From an uncultured Acetatifactor sp. (GTDB lineage: Bacteria > Bacillota > Clostridia > Lachnospirales > Lachnospiraceae): a stretch of 64,000 nucleotides of DNA. Position 1 is the first letter of the stretch, and the number at the start of each line of letters is the position of its first letter. A program made the position numbers and the translations under genes. The notes under the pieces were generated by a model. The model saw nothing but the letters and a program-made list of their open reading frames with translations, was not told the DNA's origin and did no database searches. Below are positions 36,061-43,995 of this stretch, piece by piece. The DNA lies in the NCBI GenBank assembly GCA_910586485.1, contig CAJUIA010000016.1, positions 32,989 to 96,988 of the forward strand, in the 5' to 3' direction.

Positions 36061-36095
36061 ACGGGGAGGAACGGACCTTGTTCCTTCTCGTTTTG
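36061..36095 (+). terminator. Hairpin with short T-run between khpA and rimM
   Basis: ACGGGGAGGAAC (36061-36072) pairs fully with GTTCCTTCTCGT (36080-36091), with two wobble pairs and a 7-base loop, followed by TTTTGT. It divides rpsP-khpA from rimM-trmD-rplS and may partly terminate transcription. Confidence 0.7.
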
Positions 36096-36203
36096 TGTCA
36101 TGTGCCGTGAGAGCATGATGGCGGCAGGATATTTTACAATAAAGCGATAGCTCAAAGACAGCTTGCCGGCTTTGGGCCTGTGAGCTGCAGTATGGGAGTC
36201 AGG

Positions 36204-36710
36204 ATGGAAGATTTTTTTCAGGTTGGAATAATTACCTCCACCCATGGATTAAGAGGCGAGGTAAAGGTGTTTCCCACAACGGATGACGTAAAGCGCTTCA
36301 AGCGCCTGAAGGCGGTGATTCTGGACACGGGGAAGGAGCGTCTTGATCTTGAAATCGAGACGGTTAAATTCTTTAAACAGTTTGTGATCTTAAAATTTAA
36401 AGGAATTGACAATATTAATGATGTGGAAAAATATCGTAAGGCGTCTCTTTGGGTTACCAGAAAGAATGCCGTAAAGCTGGCGAAGGATGAGTACTTTGTG
36501 GCTGATCTGACAGGACTTGAGGTGCGGAATGAGGACGGCGGCAGGATCGGTATCTTAAAGGATGTGATCGAGACAGGAGCCAATGATGTATATGAGATTG
36601 ACTTAGACGACGGAAGGCCGCTGCTTCTGCCTGCCATCAAGCAGTGCGTGCTTGAGGTGGACGTGGAGGCGGGCTTTATGCGCATTCATATTCTGGAGGG
36701 ACTATTGTGA
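36204..36710 (+). CDS. rimM: Ribosome maturation factor RimM
   Basis: The 168-aa protein helps 30S assembly near the S19 site. It has the N-terminal block VGIITSTHGLRGEVKVFPTTD and the PRC-barrel part GRIGILKDVIETGANDVYEI (about residues 95-165). The ATG at 36204 follows GGGAG; earlier in-frame starts at 36180 and 36192 lack family homology. Its TGA overlaps the trmD GTG (GTGA), so translation is coupled. Confidence 0.95.
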   Translation: MEDFFQVGIITSTHGLRGEVKVFPTTDDVKRFKRLKAVILDTGKERLDLEIETVKFFKQFVILKFKGIDNINDVEKYRKASLWVTRKNAVKLAKDEYFVADLTGLEVRNEDGGRIGILKDVIETGANDVYEIDLDDGRPLLLPAIKQCVLEVDVEAGFMRIHILEGLL

Positions 36711-38137
36711 GATTCCACATATTAACATTGTTTCCCGATATGATCCGTCAGGGCCTGGAAGCCAGTATGATCGGGCGGGCGGTGGATAAGGGACTGATCA
36801 GGTTAAATATGGTGAATATTCGAGACTTCACCAGAGAAAAACACGGCAGGGTAGATGATTACACGTACGGCGGCGGCGCAGGCATGCTGATGCAGGCGCA
36901 GCCTGTTTTTGATGCCTGGAAATCCATCTGCAAAGTGGTGGGAGAAGCCCGCACGGTTTATGTCACCCCTCAGGGAGAGCCCTTTACCCAGGCCAAGGTG
37001 CGAGAGCTTGCTGGAGAAAAAGAGCTGATCATCCTTTGCGGCCATTATGAAGGCATTGACGAGAGAGTTTTGGAGGAAACGGTGACGGACCGCATCTCCA
37101 TCGGAGATTATATTCTGACAGGCGGTGAGCTTGCGGCCATGGTGATTGTGGACGCGGTGAGCAGGCTGATACCGGGTGTTTTGGGAAACGAAGCTTCAGC
37201 AGATATGGAGAGCTTTCACGGAGATTTGCTGGAATATCCGCAATATTCCCGTCCGGAGATATGGAACGGAAAGAAGGTGCCGGAGGTGCTTTTATCCGGG
37301 GATCACCGCAGGGTGGAGCAGTGGCGGCTGGAGCAGGCAAAGGAGCGGACTGCCGCCGTGCGGCCGGATTTGTATGCCAAATATGAGGCAAAGCAGGCAT
37401 TGATTCAAAGACTGGCAAGGGATAAGAGAAATCATATACACATTACGGAAAGCCTTAAGGGAGGCCGGGGAGAGATTTTGTACGAAAAGGAGGAACGGCT
37501 GCTGGTGGCTGACAGGGAAGCAGGGGTATGTATGCTGCTTTGCGGGAATGGGGGCAGGACAGGTGAGGCCCGCGCACTTGCGGACGAGGATGGCAGTAAG
37601 CTGACAGAGCTGTTGTCCGCTGCTCCGGAGCAGACGGAATGGTATGTGGTCATCCAGGAGCAGCTGGTGAATGAACTGCTGGCGAGAGGCTTTCGCATTT
37701 GGGGAAAATGCAGCCAGTATGTATACACGCAGGGGCAGGTGCTGCCGGTGCGTTTGAAAGAGATCCGCAGGCTTACCCTTGCGGATCTGGAGTATGTCTG
37801 TGCTCATTATCATCAGGAAGGGAAAGAGTATCTGGAAGAGCGCATCCGGGCAGGTGTGATGTACGGCGCCTTTGAGGATGGAAGGCAGATCGGTTTTATC
37901 GGTACTCACAAAGAGGGCGCAATGGGGATGCTGTATGTGGAGGAAGGATACCGCAGGCAGGGCGTCGGCAGGGCATTATTGTCCTACAATATAAATCGGC
38001 TTTTGGAGCAGGGCCGGACCCCCTATGGCCATGTGCTTGCGGGCAATTCGGCATCGGAGAGTCTTCTGGAAGGAATGGGACTGTATAAAGCGGGGCGGCC
38101 GGTGTGGTGGATGCAAAAAAAAGCTTGCAATCATTGA
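36707..38137 (+). CDS. trmD: tRNA (guanine-N1)-methyltransferase TrmD fused to a GNAT acetyltransferase
   Basis: Residues 1 to about 245 are TrmD, which methylates G37 of tRNA with SAM. The trefoil-knot blocks GGGAGMLMQ, LCGHYEGIDERV, SIGDYILTGGELAAMV and the C-terminal AVRPDLYAKYEAKQ are intact. TrmD normally ends here. The frame continues for about 230 residues. A middle part (about 250-345) is unrecognised or the N-half of a GNAT. Residues about 348-476 are a GNAT fold with acetyl-CoA motif YVEEGYRRQGVGRALL. The GTG start overlaps rimM. There is no frameshift or stop between the parts, so this appears a true fusion. Confidence 0.93.
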   Translation: MRFHILTLFPDMIRQGLEASMIGRAVDKGLIRLNMVNIRDFTREKHGRVDDYTYGGGAGMLMQAQPVFDAWKSICKVVGEARTVYVTPQGEPFTQAKVRELAGEKELIILCGHYEGIDERVLEETVTDRISIGDYILTGGELAAMVIVDAVSRLIPGVLGNEASADMESFHGDLLEYPQYSRPEIWNGKKVPEVLLSGDHRRVEQWRLEQAKERTAAVRPDLYAKYEAKQALIQRLARDKRNHIHITESLKGGRGEILYEKEERLLVADREAGVCMLLCGNGGRTGEARALADEDGSKLTELLSAAPEQTEWYVVIQEQLVNELLARGFRIWGKCSQYVYTQGQVLPVRLKEIRRLTLADLEYVCAHYHQEGKEYLEERIRAGVMYGAFEDGRQIGFIGTHKEGAMGMLYVEEGYRRQGVGRALLSYNINRLLEQGRTPYGHVLAGNSASESLLEGMGLYKAGRPVWWMQKKACNH

Positions 38138-38232
38138 CAGGGTGTGGTAAAATCTGACTGTTGCGAAATGAAGACGGTCCTCTGTTACAGAATTGTATTA
38201 AGAACGTCCAACTTTAATGAAGGAGGCTCGTT
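38138..38232 (+). other. rplS leader region
   Basis: The 95 bases before rplS hold a TTGACA-like box (38135-38140) without a well-spaced -10 and a strong AAGGAGG site. Firmicute rplS genes sometimes carry a structured L19 leader that senses the protein. I cannot confirm that structure here by eye. Confidence 0.3.
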
Positions 38233-38580
38233 ATGAGTGATATTATCAGAGAGATTGAGGCAGAACAGCTGAAGGAAAAAGTGGATGAATTCCATGTTGG
38301 CGATACCGTAAGGGTTTATGGTAAAATCAAGGAGGGAAACCGGGAGCGTGTCCAGATGTTTGAGGGCATTGTCTTAAAGAGGCAGGGCGGAAGCAGCAGA
38401 GAGACCTTTACCGTAAGGAAGGTTTCCAACGGGATCGGCGTAGAGAAGACCTGGCCGGTGCATTCTCCTAACGTTGAACGAATTGAGGTTGTAAGACGCG
38501 GTAAGGTAAGACGTGCAAAGCTGAATTATTTAAGAGACCGTGTAGGTAAGAAGGCAAAGGTAAAAGAGCTTGTAAAGTAA
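38233..38580 (+). CDS. rplS: 50S ribosomal protein L19
   Basis: The 115-aa protein has the L19 blocks FHVGDTVRVYGKI, ERVQMFEGIVLKRQGG, ETFTVRKVSNGIGVEKTWPV and RRAKLNYLRDRVGKKAKV. Length is typical. It follows trmD as in most bacteria. AAGGAGG precedes the ATG and an intrinsic terminator follows. Confidence 0.98.
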   Translation: MSDIIREIEAEQLKEKVDEFHVGDTVRVYGKIKEGNRERVQMFEGIVLKRQGGSSRETFTVRKVSNGIGVEKTWPVHSPNVERIEVVRRGKVRRAKLNYLRDRVGKKAKVKELVK

Positions 38581-38589
38581 AAAGTGCGG

Positions 38590-38617
38590 GGGCAATTACT
38601 TATGTAGTTGCCCTTTT
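38590..38617 (+). terminator. Intrinsic terminator after rplS
   Basis: GGGCAATTAC (38590-38599) pairs with GTAGTTGCCC (38604-38613) with one wobble pair and a TTAT loop, then TTTT and more T-rich sequence. It ends the rimM-trmD-rplS message. Confidence 0.88.
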
Positions 38618-38633
38618 CTATTTTTCTTTTTTA

Positions 38634-38642
38634 TGCTATACT
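38634..38642 (+). promoter_or_regulatory. Extended -10 promoter candidate before the first signal peptidase gene
   Basis: TGCTATACT (38634-38642) is an extended -10 element (TGn plus TATACT). No good -35 is seen upstream, which extended -10 promoters tolerate. It lies between the rplS terminator and the ATG at 38676. Confidence 0.5.
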
Positions 38643-38675
38643 TAGATGGACGCGGAATGATAGGGAAAAAGGGAG

Positions 38676-39257
38676 ATGTCGAAAAAAAATAAGGGCTTAA
38701 GCTTTTACAAGAGAAGAAAAAAAATAAGCCCGGCCATGGTCCGGGAGGTTTTTACCTGGATATTCGGAATTCTGGCGTCGGTGTTTATCGCCACGGTGCT
38801 TGTTATTTTTTTCGGGATGAGTACCAATGTGGTTGGCGCTTCTATGGAGCCTGCGCTGTACAACGGACAGCAGATCTTTGTGAATCGTTTTCTTTATGTG
38901 CTTTTTTCGCCGCAAAGGGGAGATGTGGTGGTATTTCTGCCTAACGGCAATGAGAATGCTCATTATTATGTGAAGAGAGTGGTGGCGGTTCCCGGAGATC
39001 ACCTGGTGATAAAGGACGGAATCCTTTATGTAAACGGAGTGGAAAGCGAATGGGTGACAGGCTATATTTCGGATCCGGGGATTGCGGAAAACGAGATTAC
39101 GATGGAGAGCGGAGAGTTTTTCTGTATCGGGGATAATCCGGGCAACAGTGAAGACAGCCGTTCCGCCAATATCGGTCCGGTAAAGGAAGCGGATATTATA
39201 GGAAAGGTGTGGTTCCGTGCCAAATGTAATGAGCAGGGCATGGGATTTGTGAAATAG
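38676..39257 (+). CDS. lepB: Signal peptidase I (first copy)
   Basis: The 193-aa S26 peptidase has a charged N-terminus, one membrane helix (about residues 26-48) and the catalytic serine S56 in VGASMEPAL and lysine K100 in YYVKRVVAVPGD. The C-terminal GDNPGNSEDSR box is present. It removes signal peptides outside the membrane. It stops only 3 bases before rbgA; a second copy follows rbgA. Confidence 0.94.
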   Translation: MSKKNKGLSFYKRRKKISPAMVREVFTWIFGILASVFIATVLVIFFGMSTNVVGASMEPALYNGQQIFVNRFLYVLFSPQRGDVVVFLPNGNENAHYYVKRVVAVPGDHLVIKDGILYVNGVESEWVTGYISDPGIAENEITMESGEFFCIGDNPGNSEDSRSANIGPVKEADIIGKVWFRAKCNEQGMGFVK

Positions 39258-39260
39258 AAG

Positions 39261-40100
39261 ATGAATTATCAATGGTATCCCGGTCATATGACGAAGGCAA
39301 TGCGTATGATGCAGGAAAATATAAAGCTGATTGACCTGCTGATTGAGCTTGTAGATGCGCGTGTGCCGTTAAGCAGCCGTAATCCGGATATTGACGGACT
39401 GGGGAAAAACAAAGCCAGAATCGTGCTGCTGAATAAGGCGGATCTGGCGGATCCGGTATATAACGGACAGTGGATGGATTATTTTAAGGGGCAGGGGGCT
39501 TATGTGCTGGAGATAAACGCGAAAACCGGCGCCGGCATTAAGGCGATTAACGGTCTTGTCCAGGAGGCGTGCAGGGAAAAGCTGGAGCGGGACAGGAAGC
39601 GGGGAATCGTAAACCGTCCTGTAAGAGCGATGGTGGTGGGGATTCCCAATGTGGGGAAATCTACGTTTATTAATTCCTTTGCAGGGCGGGCCTGCACCCG
39701 CACAGGCAATAAGCCGGGCGTTACGAAGGGTAAGCAGTGGATTCGGCTGAACAAAAGTTTGGAGCTTTTGGATACTCCGGGGATTTTGTGGCCGAAATTT
39801 GAAGATAGAGAAGTCGGAATGCGGCTGGCTTTTATCGGCTCCATGAATGACGAAGTCATAATCCGTGAGGAACTGGCCTGCGATCTGCTGGGCTGCCTTA
39901 AGGAATTGTATCCGGAGGCTGTCCCTGAACGCTTTGGGGTAGACTGGCAGGAGACCTTTGCGGAAACACTGGAGGAAATTGCACGCTGCAGGGGCTGTTA
40001 CAACAAAGGAGAAAATCCGGACCTGAAAAAGGCGGCGGATATACTGCTGGATGATTTCAGAAGCGGGCGTCTGGGGCGTATGACTCTGGAACGTCCTTAA
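39261..40100 (+). CDS. rbgA: Ribosome biogenesis GTPase RbgA (YlqF)
   Basis: The 279-aa circularly permuted GTPase is needed for late 50S assembly in Firmicutes. The order is permuted: NKADL (G4) comes before the P-loop GIPNVGKSTFIN (G1) and the LLDTPGILWP block (G3). The N-terminus NYQWYPGHMTKAMRMM is diagnostic. The C-terminal RNA-binding domain spans about residues 195-279. It lies between the two signal peptidase genes. Confidence 0.97.
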   Translation: MNYQWYPGHMTKAMRMMQENIKLIDLLIELVDARVPLSSRNPDIDGLGKNKARIVLLNKADLADPVYNGQWMDYFKGQGAYVLEINAKTGAGIKAINGLVQEACREKLERDRKRGIVNRPVRAMVVGIPNVGKSTFINSFAGRACTRTGNKPGVTKGKQWIRLNKSLELLDTPGILWPKFEDREVGMRLAFIGSMNDEVIIREELACDLLGCLKELYPEAVPERFGVDWQETFAETLEEIARCRGCYNKGENPDLKKAADILLDDFRSGRLGRMTLERP

Positions 40101-40118
40101 AGGTTAGGAGAACTGGCG

Positions 40119-40664
40119 ATGAATAAAGTCATGAAAGAAATGATAAGCACACTGTTGTACCTTTTGATTGTCTTATGCCTTACCTGGGTGGTTATTCATT
40201 TTATCGGTCAGCGGACAGAGGTGGACGGCGGCTCCATGGAGCCCACGCTTTACCATGGCGATAACCTGATTGTGGACAAAATATCATATCGTTTTCGGGA
40301 GCCGGAGCGCTTTGATATTATTGTATTTCCCTATAAATACGCGGAAAAGACCTATTACATAAAAAGGATCATCGGTCTGCCCGGCGAAACGGTTCAGATT
40401 GATGAAAAGGGGAATATTTATATTAACGGGGAGATACTTGCTGAAGGCTATGGCCGGGAGGTGATTCGTCCGGAGCATGTAGGCCTGGCATGGGAGCCAA
40501 TCGTGCTGGGGGAGGATGAATATTTTGTTCTCGGCGATAACCGAAATAACAGCAGCGACAGCAGGACGGAGGCTGTGGGAAACGTAAAAAGAGAAGATAT
40601 AATCGGCAGGGCATGGCTTCGGATCTGGCCTTTTAACAAATTTGGCTTCTTAAAGCATCAGTAG
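40119..40664 (+). CDS. lepB: Signal peptidase I (second copy)
   Basis: The 181-aa S26 peptidase has one N-terminal membrane helix (about residues 9-29), catalytic S39 in DGGSMEPTL and K82 in YYIKRIIGLPGE, and the GDNRNNSSDSR box. It differs clearly from the copy at 38676, so this is an old duplication, not a recent one. Separate substrates are possible. It precedes rnhB by 17 bases. Confidence 0.94.
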   Translation: MNKVMKEMISTLLYLLIVLCLTWVVIHFIGQRTEVDGGSMEPTLYHGDNLIVDKISYRFREPERFDIIVFPYKYAEKTYYIKRIIGLPGETVQIDEKGNIYINGEILAEGYGREVIRPEHVGLAWEPIVLGEDEYFVLGDNRNNSSDSRTEAVGNVKREDIIGRAWLRIWPFNKFGFLKHQ

Positions 40665-40681
40665 GAACGGAGGCGTATGAT

Positions 40682-41452
40682 ATGCTGAGTATTGGAGAGA
40701 TCAAGAGGGAGTTTCAGGCAGCTTCTGTGGAAGAGCTGCCTGAAATTATAAAGCGGTACGAGACAGACCAGAGAAGCGGTGTGCGGCAGCTGGCAGAAAA
40801 TGCGGGAAAAAAGCTGGCAGCGCTTGAAAAAGAAAAGGAACGGATTGAAGCGCTCAGAAGCTATGAGAAAAAATATGGGGAATATGAGCTGATCTGTGGA
40901 ATTGACGAGGCGGGAAGAGGGCCGTTAGCAGGGCCGGTGGTGGCGGGGGCCGTTATCCTGCCGAAAGATTGTCGGATTTTATATATAAATGATTCCAAGA
41001 AGCTGACCGAAAAAAAGAGAGAAGAGTTGTATGATATAATTGTGGAAAAAGCGGTCAGCTACGGCGTAGGATATGCCTCTCCGGAGCGGATTGACGAAAT
41101 CAATATTTTGCAGGCTACCTATGAAGCTATGCGGGAAGCAGTGGCAAAGCTTACGTTTAAACCGGATCTATTACTGAATGATGCAGTGACGATTCCGGGA
41201 CTGGAAATTCGGCAGGTTCCTATTATCAAGGGGGACGCAAAAAGTATTACCATCGGTGCGGCAAGTATTCTGGCAAAGGTGACCAGAGACCGGCTGATGA
41301 CGGAGTACGACAAGGTATTTCCCGAATACGGCTTTGGAGGAAATAAGGGTTATGGAAGTGCGGCCCATATCGAAGCCCTGAAGAAATACGGGCCGACGCC
41401 GATCCACAGAAGGAGCTTTATCAAAAATTTTAATCTGGACGGAAAGGAATAA
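40682..41452 (+). CDS. rnhB: Ribonuclease HII
   Basis: The 256-aa enzyme removes ribonucleotides from DNA-RNA hybrids. Acidic residues of the DEDD site lie in CGIDEAGRGPLAGPV and in LLNDAVTIPG. The blocks GAASILAKVTRDRLM and FGGNKGYGSAAHIEAL are typical. An N-terminal stretch of about 75 residues before the catalytic domain matches the longer Firmicute form. The start follows GGAGG. Confidence 0.96.
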   Translation: MLSIGEIKREFQAASVEELPEIIKRYETDQRSGVRQLAENAGKKLAALEKEKERIEALRSYEKKYGEYELICGIDEAGRGPLAGPVVAGAVILPKDCRILYINDSKKLTEKKREELYDIIVEKAVSYGVGYASPERIDEINILQATYEAMREAVAKLTFKPDLLLNDAVTIPGLEIRQVPIIKGDAKSITIGAASILAKVTRDRLMTEYDKVFPEYGFGGNKGYGSAAHIEALKKYGPTPIHRRSFIKNFNLDGKE

Positions 41453-41455
41453 AGC

Positions 41456-43309
41456 ATGAAACTTTCACAGCTGTTCACAGGGCGTTCCCAGGCGGATGAA
41501 CGTTTGGAGGATAACGGGCGTACAACAAAAGCGCAGTATGCCCGTACCGCGGATTTGAATCGTCAGATTCGTTCCCTGACGCCGGGGCAGACTCTCCGGG
41601 GAGAAATCGTGTCCAGGAATGGCAGCGAAGTGCAGATCCGTTTGTCTGAGGATATGGTAATGAATGCCCGTGTGGATCAGAATATTCATCTGGAGCTGGG
41701 GAAAAGTGTGATCTTTGAAGTAAAGAGCAATGGAGGAACCCTTTCCTTAAGTCCGTTGTTTACGAATATTGCCGCGGATGCCAATGTGTTGAAGGCGCTG
41801 GACATGGCAGGACTGCCGGTGAATGACATATCTGTCAGCATGACGGAGCAGATGATGAAGGCAGGGTTACCCGTCAACAAAAATTCTCTGCAGCAGGTGT
41901 ATCGGGAGATCAACAGCTTTCCAGAGGGACTTGTTTCAGATGTGGTGAATCTGCATAAGCTGGGAATTCCTGTGAATGAGACGAACATGCAGCAGATGGC
42001 TTCCTATCGCAATCTGACCCATCAGCTGATTAAGGGAATGACCTCCGTGCTGGATGCTCTTCCGCAAGCGGCGGAAAAAATGCTGACAGAGGGAAATGTC
42101 AAGGGGGCTGCCGGATTGTACAGGGAGCTTTTTACCCTGATTGAGGAAGGCGCCATCCTTCGGGAGGGAGCAGAGAAGCTTCCGGAGATGGTCGGTTTCG
42201 ATGCGGCAGAGGGGGCTGTTTTACAGGAGACAATGGAAGAAGCCCTGCAGAAGGGGCAGGAGCTTCCGGGCGGGAATACTCAAATGACGGGGGCTGGGGA
42301 GCTGTCCGTAACCCAGGAGACAGCGGAAGATCAGGCCGTATATCATGAGGGGCAGGACCAGATAACGGAAGGCCGGGAGCAGACGGCCAGTGGGCAGGGG
42401 GCGTCCCGTATGGTGCTGCCGGAGCTGTTTGAGGGAGAGAGCAAGGATGTGTTTCTGCCTCCTGCGGAAAGAGCCAGGCTGGCGGAGGGGATGCTCCGGG
42501 AAATAAAGGGGCTTGGGCTGCCGGAGGCCGAGAGCGCAAAGCTTTCCGAAGCGGTACAGCGTTTCGGCCAGGGAGAGCTGCCTGCGGCTGAGCTTTTTAA
42601 AGCGGCGGCCAGGCTGCTGGACGAGGCCGGGAGTACGGGAAGCGGTGCCATGCAGCTGCACAAGCTTTTGGGCGGCAAGGAATTTCAAAAGCTGCTTGCG
42701 GTACAGCTGAAAGAAATGTGGACCCTGCGGCCGGAGGAAGCGGCACGGCCGGAAAAGGTGGATGAGCTGTACAGGCGGCTGGACAGACAGCTGAAGGGGC
42801 TTTCTCAGGCACTTGAGGCCGGCGGACAGCAAAGCAGTACGGCGTACAGGGCTGCCATGAATTTGTCACAGAATGTGGACTTTATGAACCAGATTAATCA
42901 GATGTACGCATATGTACAGCTGCCGCTGCGTCTGCAGTATTCTGAGGCCCATGGGGATCTGTATGTCTATACCAACAAGCGGAATCTGGCGGCGAGTGAC
43001 GGTCAGGTCAGCGCTCTTCTGCATTTGGACATGGAGCATCTGGGACCGGTGGACGTTTATGTAACGTTGCAGGAGAGCAGGGTCAGCACGCAATTCTATG
43101 TGGCCGATGACGAGATTTTGGACTTTATTGAAAAGCATATGGATATACTTACCCAAAGGCTGGAAAAAAAGGGTTATACCTGCAAGGCTTCCGCGGCTGC
43201 AAGAGGCGAGAAGGAAAAGGATGAGCAGAACGCCGGCGGGCTTTCGCCGCTGCTGCAGCAGGAGAGCGGGATCATGCTGTCACGGTATGCCTTTGATGTG
43301 AGGACCTAG
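41456..43309 (+). CDS. FliK-like hook-length-control domain protein (YlqG-like)
   Basis: The 617-aa protein has an N-terminal domain with a small beta fold (residues about 38-100, LTPGQTLRGEIVSRNGSEV), a Glu/Gln/Gly-rich middle (about 230-345), and a C-terminal domain (about 490-590) resembling the FliK hook-length domain, with LRLQYSEAHGDLYVYT and GPVDVYVTLQESRVSTQFYV. B. subtilis carries a comparable gene, ylqG, at the same place after rnhB. No flagellar genes are in the window. Its role is unknown. It is three bases after rnhB and three before the FlhB-like gene. Confidence 0.72.
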   Translation: MKLSQLFTGRSQADERLEDNGRTTKAQYARTADLNRQIRSLTPGQTLRGEIVSRNGSEVQIRLSEDMVMNARVDQNIHLELGKSVIFEVKSNGGTLSLSPLFTNIAADANVLKALDMAGLPVNDISVSMTEQMMKAGLPVNKNSLQQVYREINSFPEGLVSDVVNLHKLGIPVNETNMQQMASYRNLTHQLIKGMTSVLDALPQAAEKMLTEGNVKGAAGLYRELFTLIEEGAILREGAEKLPEMVGFDAAEGAVLQETMEEALQKGQELPGGNTQMTGAGELSVTQETAEDQAVYHEGQDQITEGREQTASGQGASRMVLPELFEGESKDVFLPPAERARLAEGMLREIKGLGLPEAESAKLSEAVQRFGQGELPAAELFKAAARLLDEAGSTGSGAMQLHKLLGGKEFQKLLAVQLKEMWTLRPEEAARPEKVDELYRRLDRQLKGLSQALEAGGQQSSTAYRAAMNLSQNVDFMNQINQMYAYVQLPLRLQYSEAHGDLYVYTNKRNLAASDGQVSALLHLDMEHLGPVDVYVTLQESRVSTQFYVADDEILDFIEKHMDILTQRLEKKGYTCKASAAARGEKEKDEQNAGGLSPLLQQESGIMLSRYAFDVRT

Positions 43310-43312
43310 CAT

Positions 43313-43597
43313 ATGGAAAAGGAAAAAGAAAAGAATAAGGTCAAGCAGGCCATTGCGCTGGAGTATGATCCTTCGGATGAGGCACCGCGGGTAATCGCTA
43401 CCGGCAGGGGGCTGCTGGCGGAAAAGATTATAGAAAAAGCAAAGGAAAGCGATGTCCCCATCCACCGGGACGACAAGCTTGCCGATACCCTTTCGAGACT
43501 GCAGATCGGGGAAATGATACCGCCGGAGCTTTATGAGGTGGTGGCGGAGATTCTGATCTTTGTGGACTCCATGGATAAGCTGAAGAAAAAGCTGTGA
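43313..43597 (+). CDS. FlhB C-terminal domain-like protein (YlqH-like)
   Basis: The 94-aa protein equals the cytoplasmic C-terminal fragment of the flagellar export switch FlhB/EscU, without the membrane part and without the NPTH autocleavage motif. The blocks QAIALEYDPSDEAPRVIATGRG, LAEKIIEKAKESDVPIHRDD and IPPELYEVVAEILIFV show this. B. subtilis YlqH is the same kind of stand-alone protein in the same order. It probably acts with the FliK-like protein just upstream. The pathway is unknown. Confidence 0.82.
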   Translation: MEKEKEKNKVKQAIALEYDPSDEAPRVIATGRGLLAEKIIEKAKESDVPIHRDDKLADTLSRLQIGEMIPPELYEVVAEILIFVDSMDKLKKKL

Positions 43598-43617
43598 AGG
43601 AAAAAGGGGTATCATTC

Positions 43618-43983
43618 ATGAATAATAGAGCAGCCGGGACTGCCAGGGAGCAGAAGGCGGCAGAGTACCTGGAGAGCCAGGGCCTGAAGGTCAGGGAACG
43701 CAATTACCGGAGCAGGCAGGGGGAAATAGATATTATAGGATACCATGAGGGCTACCTGGTATTTGTGGAGGTAAAATACCGCGGCAGTACCGGCAGGGGA
43801 TATGCGGCTGAAGCGGTAAATCCGTTAAAGCAGCGTAAGATTTGCAGGGTGGCGGATTATTACAGGTATACTCACGGGCTGGGAGAGGATACGGCGGTGC
43901 GGTATGATGTGGTGGCCATTCAGGGGGAAAAAATAGAATGGCTGCAGAATGCGTTTCCCCACGTTTATGCAGTAAATCGTTAG
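43618..43983 (+). CDS. yraN: YraN/UPF0102 family nuclease-like protein
   Basis: The 121-aa protein has the restriction-endonuclease-like pattern AEYLESQGLKVRERNYRSRQGEIDIIGYHEGYLVFVEVKYR, with D/ExK-type residues. The family is widespread and lacks a firm function, though a Holliday-junction or repair role has been suggested. The ATG at 43618 follows AAAGGGG; a GTG at 43594 overlapping the upstream gene is less likely. Confidence 0.92.
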   Translation: MNNRAAGTAREQKAAEYLESQGLKVRERNYRSRQGEIDIIGYHEGYLVFVEVKYRGSTGRGYAAEAVNPLKQRKICRVADYYRYTHGLGEDTAVRYDVVAIQGEKIEWLQNAFPHVYAVNR

Positions 43984-43995
43984 AGAGGACAGGGA

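Noticed and set aside
36707..38137. TrmD-GNAT as an artefact of a missed stop codon
   Set aside because: The frame is continuous with sensible protein sequence in the middle part; still, I cannot exclude a sequencing error without other data.
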